From assembly GCF_006575665.1 (NCBI RefSeq), contig NZ_CP041253.1, positions 2,051,501 through 2,115,500 on the forward strand: DNA of 64,000 nucleotides, read 5' to 3'. The notes under the pieces are model-generated. The model ran no database searches and had not been told where the DNA came from. It worked only from the letters and a program-made list of their open reading frames with translations. The first letter of the stretch is position 1; the number at the start of each line of letters is the position of its first letter. This DNA is from Echinicola soli (GTDB lineage Bacteria; Bacteroidota; Bacteroidia; Cytophagales; Cyclobacteriaceae). Made by a program: the position numbers and the translations under genes. This document shows, in pieces, positions 26,043 to 35,020 of this stretch.

Positions 26043-26604
26043 GTTCTTTAGGAGAATTCAATAATAGATGCATTCTGTCATTCCCGTATAATCAAATCCC
26101 CAATATTGATCATAATTCCTGACTTTGATCAATTGTCCTGATTCAGGGAAATTGTTTCTAAAATGCTCCCCTGAAAGGGGCTTAATCCAGCCCAATGAAA
26201 CGCATTGGGCCAATAGGTGATGATGAGACTACCCGCGGCCTGTAAAGCCAGCTAAAAATCTTAACGGCTAAACGTATTCCCGCGTCTATTGTTTGGCTAG
26301 ATGGAAAAACTGAGCTAGGCTTTCAGCCTGCGTAAGAGGAGTTTTTTTGACTTATAGCCCCCAAGGCCTTGCCTCGGGTTAATGTTAGGAAGGCTTTCAG
26401 CCTTAATGGCTACAAAGGATTTTTCTTGCAATAGGGTTGATTAACAGAAAATGCAGTGCGTATCAACCATTCATCGTCCAAGGATCAATCCTCGGACGAT
26501 GAAGACATGGCTAGATTTAGCAACCCCAAAGGGACTGAATTTTTTTAAGTACTTTTGTCCTGGCCGTGAATGGCTGTTAACTAATTTCTAAACTAAGATA
26601 ACAA
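26043..26604. repeat. Gap with a cluster of unrelated palindromes
   Basis: The 560 bases contain CCCAATG-AAACG-CATTGGG (about 26190-26208), GGCTTTCAGCC near 26320 and again near 26393, and CATCGTCC...GGACGATG (26472-26501) with an inner AGGAT/ATCCT extension. Several C/G-rich inverted repeats so close together look like a landing site of small intergenic repeat elements. No gene is visible. Confidence 0.6.
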
Positions 26605-27363
26605 TTACCAAAAACGTACTCCCAGAACCGGATAATAGGTGCTCAGGTCATCTGTGGCTACCACACCTGCTTGGATGTACAAGTGGTTGCTTACCCTGTG
26701 CCTGTAAATGGCCCTTAGGGTAGTCCCCTTAAACAGCTCGCTAGGATGGCTGTTGAGCAAATAGCCGATTTGGATGGTCTGTTCATTATTGACAATGGTA
26801 CTTCCTTTGTTCCATGAAAATTCCCCATTGATAAACCAATTGCTCATCACATCGATTTCGCCCTCTATCTTTTGTGGAAAATACACCGTGTTGGTGATGG
26901 CTGCCCCGATGCTGTAGCCTGGTAGCCCTAAGTGTGCCCGAAAGCCCACTTCCGGAGTAAAGTTCCCTCGCGTAAAATCAAGTCCTACAGGAATGCCCAG
27001 TTCGATACTTTCGATATGCCTCCCGTATTTGCGATCGATTTTGTTTTTTACCGTAGTAAGGCTCGTCCCTTTGAAATTATTGGCAAGTCGGAAAGCTGTT
27101 GTCTCAAATTCGGGAAAACGAGTGGAACGTTTGATGAGTGGCGTCAGGGCAGCTTTTAAGGAATCAGCTGAAAATTCCGTGTCATTAAAATAGAACAGTA
27201 TTTCGCTTTCGTTGGGTAAGTGGAATTGTAAAGTATCGGTAATAGGCCACTGCCTTTCCAGCCATTGTTGATGATTTTTGGGCAAGGTGTTTTCTGCCTC
27301 CTGTGCCCAGCAACAGGCCGCTGTTACCGTTAATATGATAGTGATAATATTCGCTTTATTCAT
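26605..27363 (-). CDS. Outer-membrane barrel-like protein of an ECF sigma operon
   Basis: 252 residues with a signal peptide (ITIILTVTAACCWAQ). The second half is made of alternating strands and ends in YYPVLGVRFW, an aromatic end typical of outer-membrane beta-barrels. The first half (about 25-110) is soluble-looking. It lies 56 bases downstream of the anti-sigma gene. The product may be the envelope component that the sigma/anti-sigma pair watches or controls; that is inference from context. Confidence 0.68.
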   Translation of the reverse strand: MNKANIITIILTVTAACCWAQEAENTLPKNHQQWLERQWPITDTLQFHLPNESEILFYFNDTEFSADSLKAALTPLIKRSTRFPEFETTAFRLANNFKGTSLTTVKNKIDRKYGRHIESIELGIPVGLDFTRGNFTPEVGFRAHLGLPGYSIGAAITNTVYFPQKIEGEIDVMSNWFINGEFSWNKGSTIVNNEQTIQIGYLLNSHPSELFKGTTLRAIYRHRVSNHLYIQAGVVATDDLSTYYPVLGVRFW

Positions 27364-27419
27364 GATTTCGTAGATTTAAGGAAACGCATTAGGTTTAGTG
27401 GAAGCCAAATGCACCGAAT

Positions 27420-28121
27420 CTATTTTTCTTGCGAAAGTCTGAGCACCAATTTCCCGGACGGTTTCGCTACTTTGTGCAGGTGAGCTTGATCCTGGGGTGT
27501 TTTGGAGGCATAATCTGTTTTTAGTTTTATCCGGTCGTTGATGCCCCAAGAAATAGTCACCTCATGGAAGGACTGGTTTGCTTTTACAGTGTCAAGGCCC
27601 GCCTTCGTTTCTTCTGACACTACAATGGATGTAGATGCGTGAAATGATTCCTCAAACGAAGGCATTTGGAGGCGAGGTGGATCATCGTCCTCCAAAATGA
27701 CAGGTTGTTCAGAAACTCTTTTTACAGCGGTTTTTTTGCTTGGAGCCACTGTATTCGACGATGATTTTGCCTGATGGACTTTGGGTATTTCCGGTATTTT
27801 CACTTTCCATGGGATGTCCCGTGGAGAAACGGTTGTCACCAAGTACTCACGGTGATGGCCATTCGTGGTATCCAAAAGGCTTACGGCGAGCAATAGTCCT
27901 ATGCCAGCCATGACAGCCGCTCCTGCTGTCCACCACCAAAATACCACACGACGACGATCCAGTTCGGTAGCGATGGCAGGCCAAATATTCTTGTTGGGAC
28001 TGATTGGCGGAAGGTTTTCCGTTTCTCTTTTGAGTTGGGCATCCATATCCAGCTTTGAGATCAGCGCCTCCCAGCTGCTTTGATTTGGCCGGTGTTCCGG
28101 TAAGTTAAATCGCTTTTTCAT
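27420..28121 (-). CDS. Probable anti-sigma factor (single TM)
   Basis: 233 residues: a cytoplasmic part of about 60 residues, one TM segment (about 62-82, FWWWTAGAAVMAGIGLLLAV), then a periplasmic Lys/Pro/Ser-rich region ending in a basic tail. Its ATG overlaps the stop of the ECF sigma gene (ATGA), the usual coupling for a sigma/anti-sigma pair. I see no clear zinc-binding anti-sigma motif in the N-terminal part, so the assignment rests on context and topology. Confidence 0.72.
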   Translation of the reverse strand: MKKRFNLPEHRPNQSSWEALISKLDMDAQLKRETENLPPISPNKNIWPAIATELDRRRVVFWWWTAGAAVMAGIGLLLAVSLLDTTNGHHREYLVTTVSPRDIPWKVKIPEIPKVHQAKSSSNTVAPSKKTAVKRVSEQPVILEDDDPPRLQMPSFEESFHASTSIVVSEETKAGLDTVKANQSFHEVTISWGINDRIKLKTDYASKTPQDQAHLHKVAKPSGKLVLRLSQEK

Positions 28122-28648
28122 GCCTTCATAAGTTCGTTTAGTTTGCCACGCAGTAGCTTTTTGGCGTAAGAAAGCTGGGATTTAGAGGTGCTTTCCGAGA
28201 TGGATAGCAGATGGGAACATTCGGCGTGCTTAAACCCTTCCACCTCGATCAACAAAAAGACACTCCTACATCCCGCCGGCAGTTCCCTGATCGCCATATC
28301 CAACAGTTGTCCGTCAATCCAACCGTCAAGGGGAGCATGATCCGGTAGTTCAGCTACTTGGTCCAGCGATGTGAACAGCATACGGCTTTTGGCCAGTTTT
28401 ATGGCTTTCCTGATTGCTATCCGCTTCATCCAAAAGCCCAGGGTACATTCTCCCCGGAATTTCTTGATTCCCTTGAAAATTTCAATAAATGCCTCTTGCA
28501 GGGCATCATGAGCCAAATCTTCTTCGTTCAGGATCCTGAAAATAGAAGAATACAGGGCTACCTTGTACCGTTCGAAAAGCTCAAACTGGGCTTTTCGATC
28601 ATGCTTGGTACATCGCTCGATTAGATCTTTCTCAAAAATTGATTTCAT
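28118..28648 (-). CDS. ECF RNA polymerase sigma factor
   Basis: 176 residues with region 2 (about 15-80: FELFERYKVALYSSIFRIL, then EEDLAHDALQEAFIEIFK) and region 4 (about 120-170: LPAGCRSVFLLIEVEGFKHAE, then SISESTSKSQLSYAKKLLR). Typical of the RpoE-like sigma-70 group. It leads an operon with the anti-sigma and an outer-membrane protein. The target promoter is not known. Confidence 0.93.
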   Translation of the reverse strand: MKSIFEKDLIERCTKHDRKAQFELFERYKVALYSSIFRILNEEDLAHDALQEAFIEIFKGIKKFRGECTLGFWMKRIAIRKAIKLAKSRMLFTSLDQVAELPDHAPLDGWIDGQLLDMAIRELPAGCRSVFLLIEVEGFKHAECSHLLSISESTSKSQLSYAKKLLRGKLNELMKA

Positions 28649-28878
28649 TTTATTTGGCTTCCTGCATAAAAGAGGCTGCTTACGGGAAAAAGGTTGGAAA
28701 GCAGCTGAATATTTCTGTACTGAAAGTATGGTGGATTAATAGTGGGCCTGTCCCGGTCTTTTTGTGAAAGAAAAGCTCAAAACAATGCCTGTTAATTTTG
28801 AACCCCTTTGGGTAAATCATGGTTGCTCTTGGGAATTGACTTTATAATTTCCCTATTTTTATATTAAAATCATAGCCT

Positions 28879-29988
28879 ATGAAATTTGAAACATTAGCAA
28901 TACACGGAGGAGAGGAGATCACAGGGCCGCACAGGCCGGTGGTACAGCCCATTACCCTGTCCACTACTTTTGAGCATCATGAGGGTTCGCTGATCTATTC
29001 CCGCGCCAACAATCCCAATCGGATGGCACTCGAAAAGTTATTGGCTGAACTGGAAATGGGAGAAGCAGCAGCAGCTTTTTCTTCCGGGAATGCAGCTGGA
29101 ATGGCGGTTTTTCAGGCATTGCCACTAGGAAGTCACATCGTGGCTCCGTCTGACATGTACCATGGACTTAAAAAGCAACTGGTGGAACTGTTTAAGGATA
29201 GGCTGGAGGTGACATTTACGGACCTGAGTGATCCGGAAAACTTTGAGAAGGCCTTGCAGCCAAATACCAAGCTGTTGTGGATCGAAACCCCTTCCAATCC
29301 TATGCTGAAGATCAGTGACATCAAAGCGCTCTGTGCCATTGCCAAAGAAAACGAGGTAATGGTGGTCAGTGATAATACCTTTGCGACGCCGGTGTTTCAG
29401 AACCCACTGGAATTGGGAGCTGATGTGGTCATGCACAGTGCTACCAAATATTTTGGAGGCCACAGTGATATTCTCGGTGGTGCTTTGATCACCAAAGTGG
29501 TGGATGAATTCTGGAAGGAAGTGGTAAATGTCCAACAAACAGGAGGGGCCGTATTGTCTCCATTTGATTGCTATATGCTGATTCGAAGCATCAAAACCCT
29601 TGCGTATAGGATGAGGGGACATGCCGAACATGCTGGCATGATTGCCTCGTTTTTGGACCAGCACCAAAAAGTGGAGCGGGTTTTTTACCCAGGGTTGACA
29701 GATCATCCCGGTCATGAGGTGGCAAAAAGACAAATGACTGGTTTTGGCGGTATTCTTTCTTTCCTGGTGAAAGGCGATCCTGATGATGCCGATAAATTAA
29801 TATCAAATCTAAAATATTACACTAATGCTACAAGCCTTGGTGGGGTAGAAAGTCTCATCGAAAGAAGAGCTGCTGTGGAAGGTCCAGATACCAAAACACC
29901 TCAAAATCTGATTCGGCTTTCCGTAGGTTTGGAGCATCTGGATGACTTGCTCTCGGACCTGGATCAAGCTTTTCAAAAAATAGGCTAA
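28879..29988 (+). CDS. Cystathionine gamma-synthase/lyase-type PLP enzyme
   Basis: 369 residues, trans-sulfuration family. The cofactor lysine lies in MHSATKYFGGHSD (about residue 195), with the Asp of VVSDNTFATPVFQNP near 170 and the C-terminal TSLGGVESLIERRA near 324. The family includes MetB, MetC, MdeA and CGL, which differ by few residues, so the exact reaction (synthesis of cystathionine, or C-S lysis) cannot be told. Transcribed alone. Confidence 0.92.
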   Translation: MKFETLAIHGGEEITGPHRPVVQPITLSTTFEHHEGSLIYSRANNPNRMALEKLLAELEMGEAAAAFSSGNAAGMAVFQALPLGSHIVAPSDMYHGLKKQLVELFKDRLEVTFTDLSDPENFEKALQPNTKLLWIETPSNPMLKISDIKALCAIAKENEVMVVSDNTFATPVFQNPLELGADVVMHSATKYFGGHSDILGGALITKVVDEFWKEVVNVQQTGGAVLSPFDCYMLIRSIKTLAYRMRGHAEHAGMIASFLDQHQKVERVFYPGLTDHPGHEVAKRQMTGFGGILSFLVKGDPDDADKLISNLKYYTNATSLGGVESLIERRAAVEGPDTKTPQNLIRLSVGLEHLDDLLSDLDQAFQKIG

Positions 29989-30291
29989 ATCGCCTTATAT
30001 GCAAAAGACCATTCGCCAAGGCGAATGGTCTGATGGTTTAACTGACTTTTAATAATCGAAAAAGTGTGTTGAACAAGTTGGATTGTTTTAATTTAAGCGG
30101 GTGATCACAACTTTTGCTAGCAAAGTAACGCATAAGTTTTGCTTTAAGCAAAATTTGAGCCTCAAAAAAGTACAATATTACTCATAAAAATAATTCAATA
30201 TAATTATTCATATTTTTAATGTATCTACATGTATTTTTCACTTAAATTTTATAAAGTAAAAATTCAATTTCTAATCTCTAGTGGTTGGTTG
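29989..30291. other. Gap with one hairpin
   Basis: AGACCATTCGC / GCGAATGGTCT (30006-30031) is a perfect 11-bp stem without a T-run and may still act as a terminator for the gene ending at 29988. The rest (30032-30291) is A/T-rich with no gene that I can see. Confidence 0.55.
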
Positions 30292-31830
30292 TCAGCCGGC
30301 CCAGCCTTCCCTGTCTAAGCTGCGGTATTGGATGGCTTCTGCCAAATGCTCGACTTTGATATTTTCGGAATCGGACAAGTCGGCAATTGTTCTGGCCACT
30401 TTTAGGATCCTGTCATAAGCCCTGGCGGAGAGTCCTAGCCTTTCCATGGCGGTTTTCAACAGCGTTTTTCCTGCTTCATTTATTTTGCAAACTTCCTTGA
30501 CCAAATGCGAAGGCATCATGGCGTTGCAATAGATGTCTTTGTGCTCCTTAAATCGCTCTACTTGCCGATCTCTGCCACGGACTACACGGTCACGGATTAC
30601 GTTACTTTTTTCTGCTTTTCGGGTAGAGGTCATTTCGTCAAATTTTACAGGGGTAACTTCCACATGAAGGTCAATTCGATCGAGTAGAGGGCCACTCACT
30701 TTGTTCAGATAGCGCTGTACTACCCCTGGGCCGCAGACACACTCTTTTTCTGGATGATTATAGTAGCCACAAGGGCATGGATTCATGCTGGAGATCAGCA
30801 TGAAGTTGGCAGGGTAGTCCACGGAAATCCGTGCTCTACTGATCGAAACTCTTCTTTCTTCCAGTGGCTGGCGCATGACTTCCAGGACTGTGCGCTTAAA
30901 TTCAGGCAATTCGTCTAAAAACAAGACACCATTATGTGCCAAGGATATCTCTCCAGGCTGAGGATTACCTCCGCCACCGACCAAGGCTACATCGCTGATG
31001 GTATGGTGGGGAGAACGAAAGGGGCGCTGGGCAATCAGTGATGCTTCTCTTCCCAGCCTTCCTGCCACCGAGTGGATTTTGGTGGTTTCGAGTGCTTCCT
31101 GAAGGGTGAGTGGAGGAAGGATGGAAGGCAGCCGCTTGGCCAACATGGTCTTGCCTGCTCCGGGAGGCCCCACCATGATGACATTATGTCCTCCGGTAGC
31201 AGCGATTTCCATAGCCCTTTTGATGTTTTCTTGGCCTTGTACATCCGCAAAATCAAATTCATAATCCTCTAGGGAATTATAAAAAATATCCCTGGTATCG
31301 GTGACCAAAGGGGTGATTTCCAGTTCGCCTTCCAGAAAGCCAATGGCCTGCGCTAAATCTTCTACTCCGATCACGTCCAAGTTGTTGACGATAGAGGCTT
31401 CTGCAGCATTGGGTTGAGGTAAAATGATACCTTTGAATCCATTTTTTCTTGCTTCTATGGCGATGGGTAACACACCTTTGATGGGGCGCAATTGGCCGTC
31501 AAGGGATAGTTCACCCATGATGACATATTCATCAAGTTCGGCAAACTCCACTTGTTCGGAGGCTTTTAGTATTCCCATAGCAATGGGCAGGTCATAAGCA
31601 GATCCTTCCTTACGTATGTCTGCGGGAGCTAAGTTAATGACTACCTTTTGGCGCGGCATTCGGTACCCAAAATACTTCAAAGCAGATTCTACCCGCTGCT
31701 GACTTTCCTTTACAGCACTATCAGGAAGGCCTACCATATAAAAACTTGTGCCCTGTCCTACGTTTACCTCTATCGTAATCAATATGGCATCTACTCCAGA
31801 AACCGTACTACCATACGTCTTTGTTACCAT
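30292..31830 (-). CDS. comM: YifB/ComM-type Mg-chelatase-like AAA+ ATPase
   Basis: 512 residues from Met at 31830 (MVTKTYGSTVSGVDAILI), which is the usual start; the longer frame to 31872 lies over a terminator. Domains: an N-terminal ChlI-like part (about 1-180), AAA+ with Walker A GPPGAGKTMLAKRL and Walker B VLFLDELPEF, and a C-terminal Mg_chelatase_C (ARAYDRILKVARTIADL). The MNPCPCGYY segment with paired cysteines is present. In transformable bacteria ComM is a helicase that helps branch migration; whether this organism is transformable is unknown. Confidence 0.93.
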   Translation of the reverse strand: MVTKTYGSTVSGVDAILITIEVNVGQGTSFYMVGLPDSAVKESQQRVESALKYFGYRMPRQKVVINLAPADIRKEGSAYDLPIAMGILKASEQVEFAELDEYVIMGELSLDGQLRPIKGVLPIAIEARKNGFKGIILPQPNAAEASIVNNLDVIGVEDLAQAIGFLEGELEITPLVTDTRDIFYNSLEDYEFDFADVQGQENIKRAMEIAATGGHNVIMVGPPGAGKTMLAKRLPSILPPLTLQEALETTKIHSVAGRLGREASLIAQRPFRSPHHTISDVALVGGGGNPQPGEISLAHNGVLFLDELPEFKRTVLEVMRQPLEERRVSISRARISVDYPANFMLISSMNPCPCGYYNHPEKECVCGPGVVQRYLNKVSGPLLDRIDLHVEVTPVKFDEMTSTRKAEKSNVIRDRVVRGRDRQVERFKEHKDIYCNAMMPSHLVKEVCKINEAGKTLLKTAMERLGLSARAYDRILKVARTIADLSDSENIKVEHLAEAIQYRSLDREGWAG

Positions 31831-31853
31831 TTTTAATAAAATTCTACTTCCAT

Positions 31854-31882
31854 AAAAAAAGGAAATCTCCAAAGAGATTTCC
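31854..31882 (-). terminator. Rho-independent terminator (minus strand)
   Basis: GGAAATCTC / GAGATTTCC stem, then seven T on the minus strand. It ends the gene at 31920 and lies just before the comM start, so comM needs its own promoter. Confidence 0.85.
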
Positions 31883-31919
31883 CGCTAAATTAATTTTATA
31901 TCTCCCTTTTTGGGCATCT

Positions 31920-32300
31920 TTATTTGATGTTTTGCCTGGGCTTGATACCGGAGCCATCAGCGTCGTCCTCTTGACTTGGACCTGTAGTGGGCGGGATAGA
32001 GCCTCCTGCGGGGTTTGCTTTTGCCTTCTGCTCATGGTCATAAAGCCGGGCTTTTAATTTGTCATTTTCCGTTTCCATCCTTTTGATCTTTTTCCCCATG
32101 CTGCTTGCATACATGGATACGAGCAGCCATGTGATCAGATAGAGGACAAAGCCAGCAAGAAGCCAGATCACCACTTTTCCAGCAGTGAGTTCCTGGATTC
32201 CAAAGCCATTCTTAATGCTGTCGAAAACCAGAAAAAACACCAGTGCTACTCCAAAAAAAAGTGCTACCAAAAGCTGAAATACACTTGATACCTTTTTCAT
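31920..32300 (-). CDS. Two-TM membrane protein with cytosolic coiled segment
   Basis: 126 residues: two TM segments (about 8-28 and 43-65), then a charged helix (KKIKRMETENDKLKARLYDHEQ) and a disordered Pro/Gly-rich tail. The plan resembles LapA (DUF1049) proteins, but the motifs are not strong enough to be sure. Followed by a terminator. Function unknown. Confidence 0.72.
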   Translation of the reverse strand: MKKVSSVFQLLVALFFGVALVFFLVFDSIKNGFGIQELTAGKVVIWLLAGFVLYLITWLLVSMYASSMGKKIKRMETENDKLKARLYDHEQKAKANPAGGSIPPTTGPSQEDDADGSGIKPRQNIK

Positions 32301-32400
32301 AAATTTAAAATTAAGATTTGTTATCCAATATACTAAACTGATTGCATAGTGGAAAGTTTCTTATACAATCCTTCTTGACTTATTAGCGCGTCATGCGTGT

Positions 32401-32691
32401 TTATCTCGACAATTTCGCCATTTTGGAATACTCATTGGTTTCCATGTCAAATTTTTCATGCACATACACCAGCATCCCGAATTCCCCATAAGCGTCAGAG
32501 CCTGCATAAAGTAAATAGCTAATCAGGTCCGTGAAATATCCTATTGTAAATGGACATTCCGGCTGGGTGGCCTGGCGTTGTAATTCAGCAGGATCCACCT
32601 GTTCGAAGATGACATCAAACAACGGCTTCAGCAGGGCGAAGTTAAGCAAACCAAAAATGATGGCCAGCAAAGCGAATAAATTATTGTCCAA
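32401..32691 (-). CDS. Small hypothetical protein with one TM segment
   Basis: 96 residues, N-terminal hydrophobic segment (LFALLAIIFGLLNFALL), then a soluble part with YFTDLISYLLYAGSDAYGEF. It starts 32 bases after the stop of the outer-membrane gene, so the two may be cotranscribed. The codon use looks coding. No family recognised. Confidence 0.6.
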   Translation of the reverse strand: MDNNLFALLAIIFGLLNFALLKPLFDVIFEQVDPAELQRQATQPECPFTIGYFTDLISYLLYAGSDAYGEFGMLVYVHEKFDMETNEYSKMAKLSR

Positions 32692-32723
32692 TAGTCCAGC
32701 TCATTGTTTTTTGACTGATCTGG

Positions 32724-34403
32724 TCAGTAATTATACGTTTCCCTGGCAATATTGAGACGCAGTGACAAGTGGGAATAGTTACTGACGGCTGGCGCGTCCG
32801 AATCTTCCGAAGTATGCCTTCTGTAGCTGTGCCCAAGGTCAATAAATAAATTATGCTTGAGCATGTATGATGCGACGACATTGCCCATGATCAGTTTGTT
32901 TTCCACTCCTTGTCCGATCCTGTGACCATATAACCCAAGGCCGTCTTCTCCCTCTAACCTGTTTTTTAACAAATCCCCTCCCATATTGGTGGCTTCGTCA
33001 GGATCAGTACCGTAAAGATGGTATATACCTGTAAAATTAAAGGAAAGTTTTGGAAGGGGCTGATAGCGGATGATTCCGATAGCCTCCCGGAAGTTGGCTC
33101 CACGTGGGTGGGCGATGGGCGTTCGATAGTTGGTGTAGGCTTGATGCTCAAATTTCTCTTGATAAGTATAAGGCCGGGCTTGGTTGTATTCCAGCTGTAA
33201 ATCTAGGTTCGGGATGTTGAAGGCATTGATGTATTTGTAGCCCAGCTGGAGTCCATGTTTATTGCGTTTGGAGTTTTTGCCTTCTACACCAAAAAACTCT
33301 CCGAAGACAAATTCATCCAAGGCAAACTGGCCATAGAGCTGCATGGCACGGGCAAAGTTCCATTTGAAGTCCGTTCCCAGCATTACCTTGTCGGGTGTTC
33401 CCAGTTGATGCTCCACCCATCGGTAAAAAATCACCGGATTGAGGTAAGTCCAGTCGGCTTGATTGGCCATGACGGATTCGAAGATGCCAATGTTCAGTTT
33501 TTTGCCAATGTTCATGCCAAGCCGGTGGAGCGAAAACCACTTTTGGGGGTAACGGCCGTCTTCAGGTCTGTTGCGGCTATTCAGGAATATGTCGGCTGTC
33601 ATCTGTGCCCACATGGTCGTGTACTGTAATTTCCAGACGTTCACGTTCAGCTTTAGAAACATGTAGGGGTTGGAGAAATCCGATAGGATCATGGAGCGGT
33701 AGCCTTCGCCGACAAAGTTCCTGTCATGTCCCATCTGGGCTTCAATGTGTTTGGAAGCTTTAAAGGTAAAATACCCCCTGGCAGCGAAATAACTATACCC
33801 ATGATCACTATATGGCTTCCAGAAACCCTGGCCGGGCACTGCGCCGTTGTGGGCGGCATAGTCTTCTGCCCAGGTGGGGAAAATCACCTCGTTGCTGGTA
33901 AGGTAGGTGTAGAAACCTACTTTCCTGTCGATGCTTCCCCTAAGGGTGATCCCGCGCGTGTTTCTGAAATTGGTGCCTTCTGCGCCAGACTCCGTGCCGC
34001 CGCGGAAATAGATCACCGGATTTACATGGACGTCAAAATCCTTGTCCCTGTGATAATAAAAGTCTGAGGGCTTTTTATAGATTTTTTTCCAAAGTGGCTT
34101 TTTGGAAAGTGATGTCTCTTCTTCTACAAATTCCCAGTTGTCATTTCTTAAGTAGCGGAAATTGAATTCGTCCACCCTTCCAGTGGCCTCTTGGTCCACT
34201 TCATTCAGGAAACGGGCTACATTGTCTCTCCTTAATGGTTTGAAACCTGTCTGGTAATGAGGGGCAAATTCCCCCCTTAAGATCTCGTAGCGATCCAGCA
34301 AGTGATAGTATTCCCTATTATAAGGTATCAATGCACTCTGTGCCATACATACTTCCATCACGCCACATAGAAGTCCTACGGCTAGTAAAAATTTCCTTAA
34401 CAT
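32724..34403 (-). CDS. Large outer-membrane beta-barrel protein (Wzi/RemB-like)
   Basis: 559 residues from Met at 34403 (MLRKFLLAVGLLCGV, signal peptide ending VCMAQ); an in-frame ATG 42 bases upstream would put charged residues before the signal. Rich in alternating aromatic strands, with QMGHDRNFVGEGYRSMILSD (about residues 220-240) and a final LSLRLNIARETYNY. This resembles the capsule-assembly Wzi group and the gliding protein RemB in Bacteroidota; I cannot separate the two. Probably a surface polysaccharide or adhesion role. Confidence 0.7.
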   Translation of the reverse strand: MLRKFLLAVGLLCGVMEVCMAQSALIPYNREYYHLLDRYEILRGEFAPHYQTGFKPLRRDNVARFLNEVDQEATGRVDEFNFRYLRNDNWEFVEEETSLSKKPLWKKIYKKPSDFYYHRDKDFDVHVNPVIYFRGGTESGAEGTNFRNTRGITLRGSIDRKVGFYTYLTSNEVIFPTWAEDYAAHNGAVPGQGFWKPYSDHGYSYFAARGYFTFKASKHIEAQMGHDRNFVGEGYRSMILSDFSNPYMFLKLNVNVWKLQYTTMWAQMTADIFLNSRNRPEDGRYPQKWFSLHRLGMNIGKKLNIGIFESVMANQADWTYLNPVIFYRWVEHQLGTPDKVMLGTDFKWNFARAMQLYGQFALDEFVFGEFFGVEGKNSKRNKHGLQLGYKYINAFNIPNLDLQLEYNQARPYTYQEKFEHQAYTNYRTPIAHPRGANFREAIGIIRYQPLPKLSFNFTGIYHLYGTDPDEATNMGGDLLKNRLEGEDGLGLYGHRIGQGVENKLIMGNVVASYMLKHNLFIDLGHSYRRHTSEDSDAPAVSNYSHLSLRLNIARETYNY

Positions 34404-34619
34404 GTTGTGTAATATGATTAACGTCAAACTCGGTTTCAGTCCCAAAACTTAGGACAATAATCCCTTATTGCCATAAAACTACATTAATTTTTGGTCAGAA
34501 AAAGAAGGGAGAAGCAAGTGATATTCCCCTGAAGGCTGGTATTTTCTTTAATTTTTCCACATTTTTGTTAGTAAATAGTGCGCTGACTACCTTTGGGTTA
34601 AATAATTCATTGATAAACA

Positions 34620-34651
34620 TTTGGAGGCTTTTATAAAAAAGGATAACTTTG
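34620..34651 (+). promoter_or_regulatory. Promoter of rpmE2
   Basis: TTTG (34620-34623), 20 bases, TAACTTTG (34644-34651): a full match to the Bacteroidota consensus, 45 bases before the start codon. Confidence 0.8.
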
Positions 34652-34696
34652 TGCCTCCATTTGAAAAAGCGACATTTAATATAAATAGGGATTACC

Positions 34697-34942
34697 ATGA
34701 AAAAAGACATTCATCCAAACTACAGAGAGGTTGTTTTCTATGACACTTCCAGTGAATATAAGTTCCTTACCAAATCTACGATCGAAACTGACGAGACGAT
34801 CACCTGGGAAGATGGAAACGAATATCCTCTTTATAAAGTGGAAGTGAGCTCTAACTCTCACCCTTTCTACACCGGTAAGAAAATGCTTCTTGATACCGCC
34901 GGTCGTGTGGAGAAATTCAACAGAAGATACAAAAAGAAATAA
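34697..34942 (+). CDS. rpmE2: 50S ribosomal protein L31 type B
   Basis: 81 residues, [17 protein letters not shown] start and [15 protein letters not shown] centre as in type B L31. The zinc-binding cysteines of type A are absent, so this is the zinc-free form. It has a consensus promoter and a very strong terminator, so it is a single-gene unit. Confidence 0.96.
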   Translation: MKKDIHPNYREVVFYDTSSEYKFLTKSTIETDETITWEDGNEYPLYKVEVSSNSHPFYTGKKMLLDTAGRVEKFNRRYKKK

Positions 34943-34970
34943 TTCATTTCTTTGTAGTGAAAGCAACTTT

Positions 34971-35015
34971 AAAAAGTCTCTTGGAAATTGTATTCCAAGA
35001 GACTTTTCTATTTTT
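34971..35015 (+). terminator. Rho-independent terminator of rpmE2
   Basis: A perfect 15-bp stem (34972-34986 with 34993-35007, core GTCTCTTGGAA / TTCCAAGAGAC), loop ATTGTA, then CTATTTTT. The next gene starts only six bases later at 35021, so its ribosome-binding region is inside or just after the hairpin. Confidence 0.93.
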
Positions 35016-35020
35016 GTAGC

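Noticed and set aside
31831..31872. Longer start for comM
   Set aside because: The extra codons overlap the terminator of the upstream gene and are not protein-like; the ATG at 31830 gives the standard start.
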